Shown here: one piece after another, positions 1 to 10,718 of the stretch
Layout of the letters: every line of letters begins with the position of its first letter
Numbering within the stretch: position 1 is the first letter of the stretch
DNA from: Brasenia schreberi
Taxonomy: Eukaryota; Streptophyta; Magnoliopsida; Nymphaeales; Cabombaceae
DNA length: 64,000 nucleotides
Assembly (NCBI GenBank): GCA_036023115.1
Contig: JAYKKT010000086.1
Coordinates: 18,536,720 to 18,600,719 of the forward strand
Reading direction: 5' to 3'
The notes under the pieces: model-generated
Database searches by the model: none
Seen by the model: the letters and a program-made list of their open reading frames with translations, nothing else
What the model was told of the DNA's origin: nothing
Position numbers and translations under genes: made by a program

Positions 1-1459
1 ATAAAAAAAGAAGATATAAAATGTTTGAGGAAGAGGATGTTAGATCTGGTGATGGTGATTGATGATAGGGCAAATGTTGGTAGCAATAGTTCTTGACCAC
101 CAACCAAGAAAAAGAGGATTGCTTAATAGGTTGCAAGTGGTAGAAAAGGAAGAGCTAGAGGAAGATCTTATCATGTCATGCAGTAGTTTTTTTCTCCTAG
201 TAATGAAATTCGTGTTGCTATGACATCAAAATAAGCAAGTAGACTTTGTAGTGTGGAGATGGTTTTATGATGCATGCATTCCATTTAATGCAACAAATTC
301 TTTTCATTTGAAGCAATGACAGATACCATTGCTAACATTGGTCCAAGGTATAAAATGTCATAATATATAAGTTGGGAGGAAAATTATTAGATAAGACCAT
401 CCTTGAAGTTCAAGAGTATTGTTCGACTTTGAGAGAATCATGAAAGGAGACAAGATGTACTATCATAGTAGACGAATGGACAGATAGACGAGGAAAGACT
501 TTATTAAACTTCCTTGTCTATTGTCCTAAAAGACTTTTAGTTTTGAGATCACTAGATATTTTTGAGGAGTGCCATACTATAGAGGTTTTAAGGCTAGAAT
601 TTGATAAGGTGATATTGGAGGTTGGGCGTGAAAATATATATTAATTAATTACAAATAATGCAACTAACTATAAAGCAATGACAAAGGAATTAGTTGAGAG
701 TTTTGATACTTTTTATGGGAAATCATGTGCAACCTATTATCTAGATCTCATCCTTGAGGATATTAGATAGATGGATGAGGTAAAGGCAATAATTTAGTGT
801 TGTTAAGATATCACTAAATTTATTTATGACCATACATTTGTATTATGTATGATGAGGAGATATACTGATGCTAAATAGCTCCTTTGTATGGCTGTTACTT
901 GGTTTGTAACTAATTTCTTGTTAGTATAAGTCATTGTTAAACACAAACAAGCCTTAAAGAAAATGTTTATCTCAGATGAGTGATAATAGTTTGTAGGGTT
1001 GCCTCAAAATAGGAGAAATAGAAAACTTAATGAGATTTCATAAATAGTCTTTAAGAATATATTTTGGAACTCGTGTATTAGATTATTAAAGACCACATGC
1101 CCTTTGATTAAGGTTTTCAGATTGACTGACAGCGAGGAGAAACCATTTGTGGGCTATCTTTATGAAGGCATGAATAGAGTTAAAGAAGCTATCATGAGCA
1201 ATTTTAATGAAAGAAAGAGTTATTATGTACTCATGTGGAGGATTATTGATAATAAATGGAAGAAACAGAGGTTTTGAGATTTGTTGATAGTGAGGAGAAA
1301 CCATCATTGTGTTATCTTTATGAAGCCATGAATAGGGCTAAAGAAACTATCATGAGCAATTTTAATAGAAGAAAGAGTTATTATGCACTCGTGTGGAGGA
1401 TTATTGATAATAGATGAAGAAATAAAGGTTTTGAGATTTGATGATAGGGAGGAGAAACC

Positions 1460-2094
1460 TGTCACACGGGCGTGGGTATGGGATACGAGGTAACACAACT
1501 AGGGTATATAATATTATATATTATATATAATATTCAAGCTACAACAAGTGAGACATCAATTAACATAAGTATATGACAATAGCAAGTACATAACTTTATA
1601 TTAAAGCAAAACACATAAACGGTAAACAACTACTAATTTCATCATAATATACAAATCAATCATCACATATCCGGACCCTTTTATCCAAAAAGACCCGAAC
1701 TTTAAAATCGATACCAGATTTTGAAGCGTGGAATATCCACACAAAAGGAAGTGAAGAAGGTCTTCGTTGAGATATTTTTCTATGTTCATCTGTGGAGTTT
1801 CATGAGAGATGATGGAAGACAAGCTGAAAGAGCATTTTGGAAACTATGGTGAGGTAACTCAGGTGGTCATCATGGGAGATAAGGTCACGAGTCGACTAAG
1901 AGGCTTCGTTTTCATCGTCTTCACATATTACTCCCTCTTTAATCGGGTTCTTCATGATAAATACACTATAGACGGCAAAACCGTGAGTTATAATTTTTTT
2001 TTGTATTTTTTTGCCATGCCACACCTACACGGTGTCGGTGTCGTACCGTGTCGAGGTTGACACTCCACCTCTTAGAAGTGTTTGTGTCACTTAG
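1460..2094 (+). mobile_element. 635-bp insertion carrying a captured RRM exon, left copy
   Basis: The third hAT repeat unit is split here. GGAGAAACC lies on both sides (1451-1459 and 2095-2103), a 9-bp target duplication. The ends, TGTCACAC... and ...GTGTCACT, are loosely inverted. Inside are an AT palindrome (~1504-1535) and a host-gene exon fragment (1785-1982). A 9-bp duplication with a captured gene fragment fits a Pack-MULE-like element, but the terminal repeats are too weak for a firm family call. Confidence 0.55.
1785..1982 (+). pseudogene. Captured hnRNP-type RRM exon fragment, left copy
   Basis: The frame at 1785 reads FICGVS, stop, EMMEDKLKEHFGNYGEVTQV, then VIMGDKVTSRLRGFVFIVF and LHDKYTIDGKT. 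This matches the first RRM of plant hnRNP1-like RNA-binding proteins: RNP2 is like LFIGGIS and RNP1 like RGFGFIVF, with one G-to-V change. The tryptophan codon after RNP2 has become TGA. The homology stops exactly at a GTGAGT splice donor (1983), so the fragment was taken from genomic DNA, not mRNA. No promoter is visible and it is unlikely to be functional. Confidence 0.75.
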
Positions 2095-2282
2095 GGAGAA
2101 ACCATCTATGAACTATCTTTATGAAGCCATGAATAAGGCTAAAGAAACTATCATGAGCAATTTTAATGGAAGAAAGAGTTATTATGTACTCATGTAGGAT
2201 TATTGATATTAGATGGAAGAAATAGTTGCATCAATCCATTCATGCAAACAACTTACTACCTAAATTCCAACTTATTAGCATG

Positions 2283-2640
2283 TGTAAAAGATGTTCTTGC
2301 ATAAATGAAGATGCTACAAGGAAGGACCACATCTGTTATGAGTTTATTAGAGACAAATTAAAAGTGCTACTAATAAATGATAAAACGAGAGAAAATTGTT
2401 TAAGATGGTTTGGACACGTGGAAATGCGACCAAAGAAAGCTCTAGTAAGGTGTGAGAAACTGAATGAAAAATGTTAAAAGAAGAAGAAAACAAGAGACGA
2501 TAAAAGTATTGGAAGAAAAAAATAAAGAATGATCTAGTTTTTGTTGAGTTAACCGTTAGCATGACATAAGATTGTGCTCTATGAAAATTAAGAATCCATG
2601 TAACTGACCCTATCTAGTACGGGAAAAGGCTTAACAAAAT
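2283..2640 (+). mobile_element. RTE-type LINE 3' fragment, left copy
   Basis: A 5'-truncated, decayed RTE LINE. The conserved C-terminal segment reads KDHICYEFIRDKL and CLRWFGHVEMRPKKA, as in the better copies at 18474-22945 and 23464-23930. The 3' end carries the family signature ACTGACCCTATCTAGTACGG then AAAGGCTTA, without a long TTG tail. It abuts the hAT remnant within UTP21 intron 3. Confidence 0.8.
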
Positions 2641-2911
2641 GTTGGTTATCAAAAGCAACACGAATGGCTATATTTCCTCTAGGGATCAGGATGTGAATAG
2701 TTAGTGCAGATTGGTTGCCTGAGAATGTGGTCCTGTATTATGATCACTTTTTTGCCATATGTGAACTTATGAAAAGGCACTCATACTATATGTATTATCT
2801 CCAAGGGGACCTTTTTCTTATTATATCAATTCATATTATAAAAGTTTTTTCACAACTACTTTAGAATTCTAGTTATTGTTTCTTTTATTTCTTATATTGG
2901 GAAGTTTGCAG

Positions 2912-3115
2912 GTGGCAACATGGAGCAGGCATGTTGAGAAGATCATTTCGTTGCTGCTGTTTGGTGATCATATATACAGTCTAGATCTTAAGGGCAATCT
3001 TTTCATGTGGGTATTCAAGCGAGTTGAAGAGAATCTGGAACCGGTTGGGCATATCTTGCTTGAGGACAATTATGCCCCAAGCTGCATAATGCACCCGGAT
3101 ACTTACCTTAACAAG
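2912..3115 (+). CDS. UTP21: UTP21 exon 4 (left copy)
   Basis: 68 codons, phase 0 on both sides, from TTTGCAG to AAG|GTGATT. Reads VATWSRHVEKII...MHPDTYLNK, corresponding to residues 86-153. The HPDTYLNK block is near-invariant in plant UTP21. Confidence 0.92.
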
Positions 3116-3246
3116 GTGATTTGCCATCCATTGCTTTTTTTCTCTTATAATTTTGAAACGACTGCATCTCTATCTCATCCTTTCTTTTGCTCTATAGTAG
3201 CCCATTCTGTCTCAAATCAATTCTTTTTTGAATATCTGGTACCTAG

Positions 3247-3490
3247 GTGATTATTGGAAGTCAGAAAGGACCCTTGCAACTTTGGAACATCAGTACAAAA
3301 AAGAAACTATATGAGTTTAAAGGATGGGGGTCCCCCGTGCATTGTTGTGTATCATCACCTGCTCTGGATGTTGTTGCAGTAGGTTGTGCAGATGGGAAAG
3401 TTCATGTTCACAATGTACGTTATGATGATGAGGTGGTTGCATTCACGCATTCTTCTAGAGGTGCTGTAACGGCCTTGTCTTTTTGTACTG
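3247..3490 (+). CDS. UTP21: UTP21 exon 5 (left copy)
   Basis: 244 nt, ending with one base of a split Asp codon before GTAAAT. Holds WD-type blades LQLWNISTKK and VHVHNVRYDDE, residues 154-234. Confidence 0.93.
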
Positions 3491-4806
3491 GTAAATCCTT
3501 AAACCTGTACTGACTGGTAGTCCTGCAATACTGATACTTGTTTCCAATTACACTGTGGAGCTATATCTGAATGGTTGTGATGAAGGTTTCATTAATCTGA
3601 TTTTGTGCCAGTCACATCATAAGGTTGCTATTTGGCCTTCTGGTGATATGGTTGATCTAGTTTCCATAAGTTTACTATATCATTGATATTCTTGTAGCTA
3701 CAAGTGTCCACCTAAGATAGTTCTCAATAGCTGAACATTTTATCTGCACGATTTTGCTACACAGGTTTTACCATTTTGAACAAAGTAAAACTCATAAACG
3801 AGCCTGTTGTTCAACTGGTATCCAATTTTTTGTATAACAGACAGGCCATCTCAAACTAGTTCCCTTTATGACATGTATTTGTGCTGCATCAGCTCTTTTT
3901 ATAATAAGTTGCACAGATATATATGTCTACGGTTTTTTGAAGAGTTTGACTTGGTTACCATAACCCTACTTGGGCCTCACATATGCCATGCCCTTGCTTA
4001 TACCTTTTCTGGAGGTCTGGTGCGCATGTCTGGGGTGTTGCTACCAACTGTCATGCTTAGCAGATCAGCTGCATGGATTTTGGTAGTCATTGTGCTCACT
4101 ATTGTATCACATTAGCATGTAATACCCAAAAAACAAGATCACAATTTATCTTTTTCTTTGAAGACCTTTGGGACCTTGCTGTCACTTTTGAAGTGTTCAC
4201 AATCTAATTTCTTAGACTTTCTAACTGGAGCTTCTTGTGACTGCCTTTCTATATGCCAGGCTACCTTAAGCGCATCTCTCATTTGATCATGGATCGTGAC
4301 AATAACTTTAGATGCATGATTATTGTTTGTATACTTAATTACATTTCAAGATATTTGTAGGGTAATGGCTAGATGACTGCTTCACCTAGGGTTCATGTAC
4401 ACCTTTCTGTGAGATCTGCATCTAGGCCCTGCATAGTACTTTCTTTAACATGGTGAATTGAATGGACTGGTTAAATGCCTCTTGCAAAACTCTATTTCTA
4501 GTCAACTTGAAGTCCATGACAGGGTGACGGCTCAAGCTGTGATGGAACTTCCTACTCAGGTCACATCCATATTATTAGATTATTGAGCAATATGGTGATT
4601 CCTGTTTATAACTTTATGTGGGTACCTTGCGTTATGGCCTTCAAAATTTCCTCACAAAAAATAACCCTCTTCTAAATATTTTGTTGTTAGATGAAAAATT
4701 TGACATCTTCATAATGCTTTCCTTGTGTTGTGGGTTTGCACCAATTCTGTTTATCTGATTGAGCTGCTTGTATCCCAATATTGACGATTTATCTTATGTT
4801 TGTTAG

Positions 4807-4982
4807 ATGGGCAGCCTCTTCTTGCGTCGGGTGGATCATCTGGTATTATCAGTATATGGAATCTGGATAAGCAAGGACTTCAATCCGTCATAAGAGATGC
4901 ACATGATGGCACGATAACATCCTTGCACTTCCTTGCTAATGAACCCATCCTAATGAGTTCTGCTTCAGATAATTCGATCAAA
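4807..4982 (+). CDS. UTP21: UTP21 exon 6 (left copy)
   Basis: 176 nt after TGTTAG. Completes the Asp codon and reads DGQPLLASGGSSG, then ISIWNL and HFLANEPILMSSASDNSIK, before GTAAGG. Residues 235-293. Confidence 0.93.
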
Positions 4983-6637
4983 GTAAGGTTTCCTTGTGCT
5001 TCTATCGAATTGATGCAAAAAATGGCAGTTGTTTACCTTCATTAATGATTCTTATTCATCTCATATATGAGGGCATGCTTCAAATTGATTTCTGAAGGTT
5101 TTGATTCAAACTCCAAGCTCAACTTTGAAATTTTATCTGAATATGCTTCCTGATGAGTGACATTCAGATTGTAAATGCAAAAGGCTGGTTGCTGTGCAGT
5201 ATTTGCTTCTTTTTGTTTTCATTATTTTCCAGCTTTTATTCTGTAACTGCATATTATTCTGTTGATGCTTTTGCTTGAAGTACTGGTTCGCTATTTGTGG
5301 TGCATGCAAAAGTATGTGCTTCTTCTTTATCATGCAAAAAGGAAAAAAAATGTTATTTGCTTATGCTCTGTAGAATCATAGAACCTAAGTGCCAAAACTT
5401 GCCAACATGTGTATCCCATTTCTCTGCCAGTGAAAATGTATGCCTAAATAAGGCTTCACCCCTCATGTTCACACAAAGCTTGATGTCAAATTGGTTCTCC
5501 CTAAATTTCCTGTTTATGTTTAAGTATTGATAGTGTCACTCCAGTACATTTTCAAATGTGTGAAATGGCAATCTAGTCCGTCTCCAAGCCTGTTGTACTC
5601 TTTATTTTTGGATTGAACCACCAGAGAATTTCTATAATTTTAGGCTCTTTAAAGATCATCACTGAAGTATGTTTTCTTTTTCCATGGTAAATATGGATAT
5701 CAAACGAATTAAGTGTGGATCTACCTTCAGTCTCTGCATTCATGGGGCTTTTACTGAGCTGTGTAGTACTGTACAGAAAATATTAAGTGATTAATGAATC
5801 TTGAGGAATAAAGAGCAACAATGAAGGTCTTGTTCTAGACATGCACGCAGAGAACATTAACCATGAATGTCTTAGGGTGATGATTGAGGCCATTCTACAA
5901 TGCAGTAACTGATTGGAATTCTTCTGCTGGGTGTGAAGTTTCTTCCTTTGAAAAATTTAATTATTGGACAGATATTTCTTCTGGTGGCACTATGTTACAG
6001 AGAATGCTGATAGAGATGCCCTATGTACATATCCTGCAGCACACACGGAATGTGTGTTTGCATTCTTGTAATATTTCAGGTTTACTTGTGGAGGTAAAAA
6101 CTAAAAACACTATGAAGGTGTGAAGATGTAGAAGTCATGCAGGAGCTATCACTCACAAGGCCTGATGGGATACAAGGATGTTAGCTGGACTTACCAGAAT
6201 AATGGCCGGCAGGCCAGGCACATATGTCTATATTGATTAACCCGGTTGGTCCCAAACAGGCTGGATCCCTAAAATGGTTAGGTTTAGGGGCGTTGTTCTC
6301 TGAGAGGTTCTTGTAGTTTCTTTGAACACAAACTGCGGTTAACTTTAAATGTCTTTGGGTCTCTACGGCACGTTGAAGAATAATGCACTAGCTGGCAATT
6401 ATCTGCTTCTTGAAGAGAACTCATCTAGTTGTTGGTTTGATTGTCATGATTTTATGCCAATCTAATCATGTTCTGTTGCATCACATCCTCAGATTCACCT
6501 TTTATTAATTACTATATAGGCCATATGTGGAATAGGTACATTATATATCTGAAAGTGGTTTCTATCCCGGCTGTTGGACTCTCTTTTTGCCCGACAATTC
6601 TGTTGGCTTTTAGCAGCTGACCTTTATTTATGTTTAT

Positions 6638-6724
6638 TACCAATTGAAGTTTTTTTTCTTCATGTAGCCGACCCCATCTAGTATGGAAAAGGCTTAGTTG
6701 TTGTTGTACCAATTGAAGTTTTTT
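6638..6724 (+). mobile_element. 51-bp RTE LINE 3' end with 18-bp target duplication, left copy
   Basis: 6656-6706 holds only the last bases of an RTE LINE: GTAGCCGACCCCATCTAGTA, then GGAAAAGGCTTAG and a (TTG)3 tail. It is bounded by perfect direct repeats TACCAATTGAAGTTTTTT at 6638-6655 and 6707-6724. This is a very heavily 5'-truncated target-primed insertion in UTP21 intron 6. Confidence 0.85.
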
Positions 6725-6746
6725 CTCTTTTACAATGTCTTTCTAG

Positions 6747-6829
6747 ATGTGGATATTTGATACAAGTGATGGGGAGGGTCGATTGCTGCGATTTCGAAGT
6801 GGTCATAGTGCTCCTCCTTTGTGCGTAAG
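6747..6829 (+). CDS. UTP21: UTP21 exon 7 (left copy)
   Basis: 83 nt after TTCTAG. Reads MWIFDTSDGEGRLLRFRSGH then SAPPLCV and two bases of a split Arg, with donor GTGAGA. Residues 294-320. Confidence 0.92.
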
Positions 6830-8105
6830 GTGAGAAGAATCTACTTAAGGTTACAAGCTGCTCATGTAAGATACCCAATTTTCTTGACAAGGTCGTTGTG
6901 GGTGCTCATTGACATTAACTTCTGTAGCAATAACCACATAGATATTTAGCAGTAGCGGTTTCAACTTAAGTTTTCTGCTGTGAAATATTTCAGAAAGTAT
7001 CCTTAGGGCAAAAAAGGTAGCTTCGTCTTGTTCTATGGTTAAGCAAAAGTACTTCACCTTTTTGTTTGTTATTTTTCTAAGATAAATCTGGACAGATTGC
7101 TATTAAGTTGTCTAAGGACATGCCTAACCCTCTCTCTGTCTCTCTCACACAGGCCCGTGGTACTAGAACTATAAGCCTAGGCTTACATGAGCTTGTAATT
7201 GTGGTTCCAAGGAACCATGGTTTGTGATTGGTGGGTTTTTCTCTAATGTGAGATGGCAACATGATAGAGAAGGAGGCACTTGGTTTCAGTGCAAAGCCTC
7301 TTGAGTCCAATTCTTGTGGCCCACCTTTACCATGATGATGATCCTTTTGACTCAAATTGGACCTATGGAACTACAATTATGTGCCAATAATAGGTTTCGC
7401 ATTTTGATGTGCAACGAAACTTAGAAATGAGAGCATAAAAAATCAAGGTCTAGTTTTCCTAAAACCTTGTATCAAACACATATAAGGAACTGAATAAATC
7501 AATATGCTATTGGATGTTTAGTGAGAATATGATAAATATGATTTGAATGCATGGATAATGAACATACATACACATGATGAAGTTATCTAGTATCAGTGGG
7601 ACTCAAACACCAACAGGGAAGTTAGAGTTGGGCATAGGCACCTATTCAGGGGTCCATGTTGAATTTGGGTAATTTAAGCATCACCTTTGGAATTCTCTGC
7701 AAACTTCTTGTGTATGGATTCACACATGGAATGCTAACATCCCTTGCAGGATCCATTCGGCACCCTCATCACAGTGAATTCGGTGTAGCGTGCTAGAAAA
7801 ATTTGTAACATAATAGTACAACATTGCTGTTTTCTTTCTACGTTGTTGAAGTGCGTGCTATGTGATCGATCTAGTATACAATTGCCAACGTAATAGTGCT
7901 TGGTGAGCTTAAAATTTCTCCAGGTGGACATGTTATTAATACCATGAAGCCACACATCACATTCATAGATATCAATAATATATTGAAAAATATGAAAAGG
8001 GGATCTTTGAGACTCTTAAGTAAGTTTATGTTTTGACCGCCATCTTTCGATGTCATGCATATTGATCATGATTTAGGAAAAGGAATAGACATGAGCAATT
8101 AGATA

Positions 8106-8335
8106 AAGTTCATGTGGGTAAAGAGGCTTCAGAGTATAGAAATGTTCATGGAAACTATGGTTTCGAGAAATGAAATAGACATCAAGGAAATTCTTGATTT
8201 TGCTATGACTTATGATCTCTCCATAGTAAATACAATATGTGATTACTTACAAGAGGGGTTTTGCTGAAAATCAAATTTGACTACTTTGTTTTGATGAAAA
8301 TAGATAGGTTGTGTTGTAAAGGCTGTAAGGTTATT
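8106..8335 (+). mobile_element. RTE endonuclease-domain fragment, left copy
   Basis: In intron 7. Broken frames read VHVGKEASEYRNVHGNYGF, RNEIDIKEILDFAMTYDLS and YFVLMKIDRLCCKGCKVI. These match the APE-type endonuclease of RTE LINEs (GDLNGHVG, ILDFA.AYDL and IDFF blocks). At least two frameshifts are present. No LINE 3' end is adjacent, so it is an internal relic. The neighbouring 7370-8100 is AT-rich intron that I could not classify. Confidence 0.65.
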
Positions 8336-8479
8336 TGAGGAGAGAGTAGACTAAACGGATCAAATAATATATAATATAGTGTTTTGACATAATATTTCAT
8401 ATGCAAGATGTTTCCTGTAGCAATGGACACCACCTGAATTAGCAGTTCTTTTCCCGCTAATAATTCTGTTTGATTCTAG

Positions 8480-8552
8480 ATTCTATAGCAATGGAAGACA
8501 CATTCTTTCAGCTGGTCAGGATCGTGCATTCCGTTTATTCTCAATCATTCAG
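8480..8552 (+). CDS. UTP21: UTP21 exon 8 (left copy)
   Basis: 73 nt. Completes Arg321 and reads FYSNGRHILSAGQDRAFRLF then SIIQ before GTGTAC. The GQDRAFRLFS block is a UTP21 hallmark. Residues 321-345. Confidence 0.93.
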
Positions 8553-8875
8553 GTGTACTTTTTGTGTCTATCAGTCTTATTAGTTATTTTCATTTGTTAT
8601 TTGGAAGCATTTACCTCTTCCATATCAGTCTTTGTCATGGTCCACGCATTTTAATGGTTCATTCTTTCTTCATTTCTGAACGCAAAAGGTGTTCCATGGT
8701 GGGAATTCCCTCTGCTTTTTTTTTTATTTTACCTTTTCTGTTATTCTTACAGGTTTTGAGTATGTGCCTATGCTTTCTCAGTGGCAATTAAATAGCTGTC
8801 ATGCTAACTGGGAAAGAAGTCTCTTTACTTATGGCTATGTAAAGAACATCTCAATATGATGAGTGTAGTTATTCA

Positions 8876-9161
8876 TGTTAGCATGAAAAATATTTATTAA
8901 TCCAATAGAAATCACTTACAAAATACCGCAGATTGGAAGCATTCCTCCCATCTGCCCAAGAGCTGGAAGTTGGCCCACTTGTGCTGCCGCCCTGCACCTT
9001 TTCTTCTTTTTTCTAACTAAACCCTAATCACCTATTAATACCCTATCTAACTTAATTTTCCCCTAGTAAGTATTAACTATTTCTAAGATGACATAGGACT
9101 CAACGTGACATGAATATGTATCTACACGACCCAAACTTTCATTACAAAGCTTTCCTTAACA
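8876..9161 (-). repeat. Copia 3' LTR (left copy)
   Basis: 286 bp, TGTTAGCATG to CCTTAACA on the + strand, which is the 3' LTR relative to the element's - strand coding. About eight bases shorter than its partner because of one indel. Confidence 0.95.
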
Positions 9162-9168
9162 CTCCCCC

Positions 9169-10585
9169 TTAAGTTGGGTGGAAAATGTTAATGACACCCA
9201 ACTTGAATAATGCCTCCTTTAATTGTCTGCTGGTAGTAGCTTTAGTTAAGAAATCAGTCCTATGTTTGATAGACTGAACAAATTCCAACTTGAATTCTTG
9301 ATTAGATATCTTCTCTCTGATGAAGTGGCAGTCAATTTCTATATGTTTGGTCCTTTCATGATATACTGTATTTGATGCCATCTGAATTGCTGCATTGCTA
9401 TCACAATATAGTGGTATAGGATGGTTAAGCAAATAACCAAATTCTCTAATCAATGAAGATATCCATTTTCCTTCACATATAGCTTGTGCTATAGCTTTGT
9501 ATTAAGCTTCTACAGTAGATCTCGCAACCACTGTCTGTTTTTTACTCTTTCAGAATATAATATTACTACCAAGTAAAGTAACATAACCTGTAGTTGACTT
9601 CCTGTCATCATAAGAACCAGCCCAGTCAGCATCAGAATAAAGTTAAATGTCCAAATTAAAGTTAAATGTCCAAATTTGATGATTTCGAATAGAGTAAACC
9701 CATTTCCGAAGTTGATTTAAGATACCGAAGAATTTTGTATACTGCATCCATATGATTTTTAGTTGGTGAGTGCATATATCTGCTCAGAATCCCAACTGCA
9801 TACGTAATGTCTGGTCGAGTAATAGTCAAATATATGAGCTTACCAACTAGCATCTGATATTTATGGATATCTTTGAACTCTTCACTGTCACCGTTAAAAA
9901 GTTTCTGGTTTACCTCCATAGGAATATCACTAAGTTTGCACTCAAGCATTTGAGTTTCTTCAAGGAGATCCATTAGGTATTTCCGTTGAGTTAAGAAGAT
10001 ACCTTTGTTGGAATAGAGGACTTCTATGCCTAAGAAATAGTGGAGCCTACCCAAATCCTTAATATCAAATAATCTATGAAGATTCATTTTCAACTTTGAT
10101 ATTTCTTCAAGGTTATCTCCTGTAACAATAATATCATCAACATACACAGCAAGAATAAATATTTTTGTCCCTTTCTTAAAGAATATTGTATGATCATTGA
10201 GACTTCTGCTGTATCCCAGACTGCACACTACTTTATTGAATTTATCAAACCAAGCTCTTGGAGACTGTTTCAACCCATATATTGCTTTATTAAGTTTACA
10301 TACTCTATTAGAAGATGACAAATTTTTGGTCATTCCTGAAGGTAGTTCCATGTACACTTCTTCATTTAAATCTTTTTGTAAAAAAGCGTTTTTAACATCC
10401 AATTGCCATAGATCCCATCCCAAGTTTGCTACCATGCTGAGAAGTATTCTGATTGATGTACGTTTAGCCACGGGTGCAAATGTTTGTGTATAATCAATGC
10501 CATATGATTGACTGTATCCTTTAGCAACCAATCTGGCTTTATATCTCTCCACTGTTTCATCTGCCTTATATTTAATAGTAAACAA
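9169..10585 (-). pseudogene. Copia reverse transcriptase and RNase H (left copy)
   Basis: The RT frame 10585-9662 holds the active-site motif YVDDIIVTG (~10140) and the family blocks LDVKNAFLQ and YGLKQSPRAW. RNase H follows at ~9620-9169 with YCDSNAAIQMASN and ERTKHIEIDCHFIR. A stop and frame changes lie between them (9454-9661), so the polyprotein is broken. Confidence 0.92.
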
Positions 10586-10718
10586 CTACTTGCATCCTAC
10601 AATATTCCTATCAGAAGGCAACTGTGTGATGGTCCATGTATTGTTTTTTACCAGTGCATTCAATTCTTCTTCAATTGCAGCTTTTTCATAAGGGGCACTT
10701 GATTGCTTTTTCAAACTT

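Larger units (their letters stand above)
1128..2222 (+). repeat. 158-bp triplication inside hAT remnant
   Basis: Three consecutive units of 157-158 bp begin at 1128, 1286 and 1443, each starting GA(C/T)AG.GAGGAGAAACC. Unit 3 continues at 2104-2222 after the 635-bp insertion. The units have diverged by several substitutions, so they are older than the large duplication. A single unit corresponds to the hAT segment EEKPFVGYLYEGM...WRIIDNKWK. Confidence 0.85.
1..2282 (+). pseudogene. Decayed hAT transposase (DUF659 type), left copy
   Basis: Broken-frame translation on the + strand matches plant hAT transposases carrying DUF659. The recognisable order is WFYDACIPFNATNSF (~255-310), IIVDEWTDRRGKTLLNFLVYC (~465-530), TNNATNYKA (~645-675), KPFVGYLYEGMNRVKEAI (~1140-1195), then WKK-LHQSIHANNLLPKF (~2212-2272). 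Many stops and frameshifts make it inactive. A 158-bp segment is triplicated (starts 1128, 1286, 1443), and the third unit is split by the insertion at 1460-2094. The N-terminal BED finger would lie left of the window; its equivalent is at 39831-40290. The remnant ends where an RTE fragment begins near 2283. It sits in UTP21 intron 3. Confidence 0.8.

Noticed and set aside
3807..4115. 102-codon open frame in UTP21 intron 5
   Set aside because: No homology, lies between well-defined exons, and lacks family conservation.
7734..8056. Possible retroelement coding frames in intron 7 on the - strand
   Set aside because: No motif could be recognised. Only the adjacent + strand endonuclease relic (8106-8335) is supported.
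10197..10702. + strand open frames opposite the Copia RT
   Set aside because: Shadows of the - strand polyprotein.
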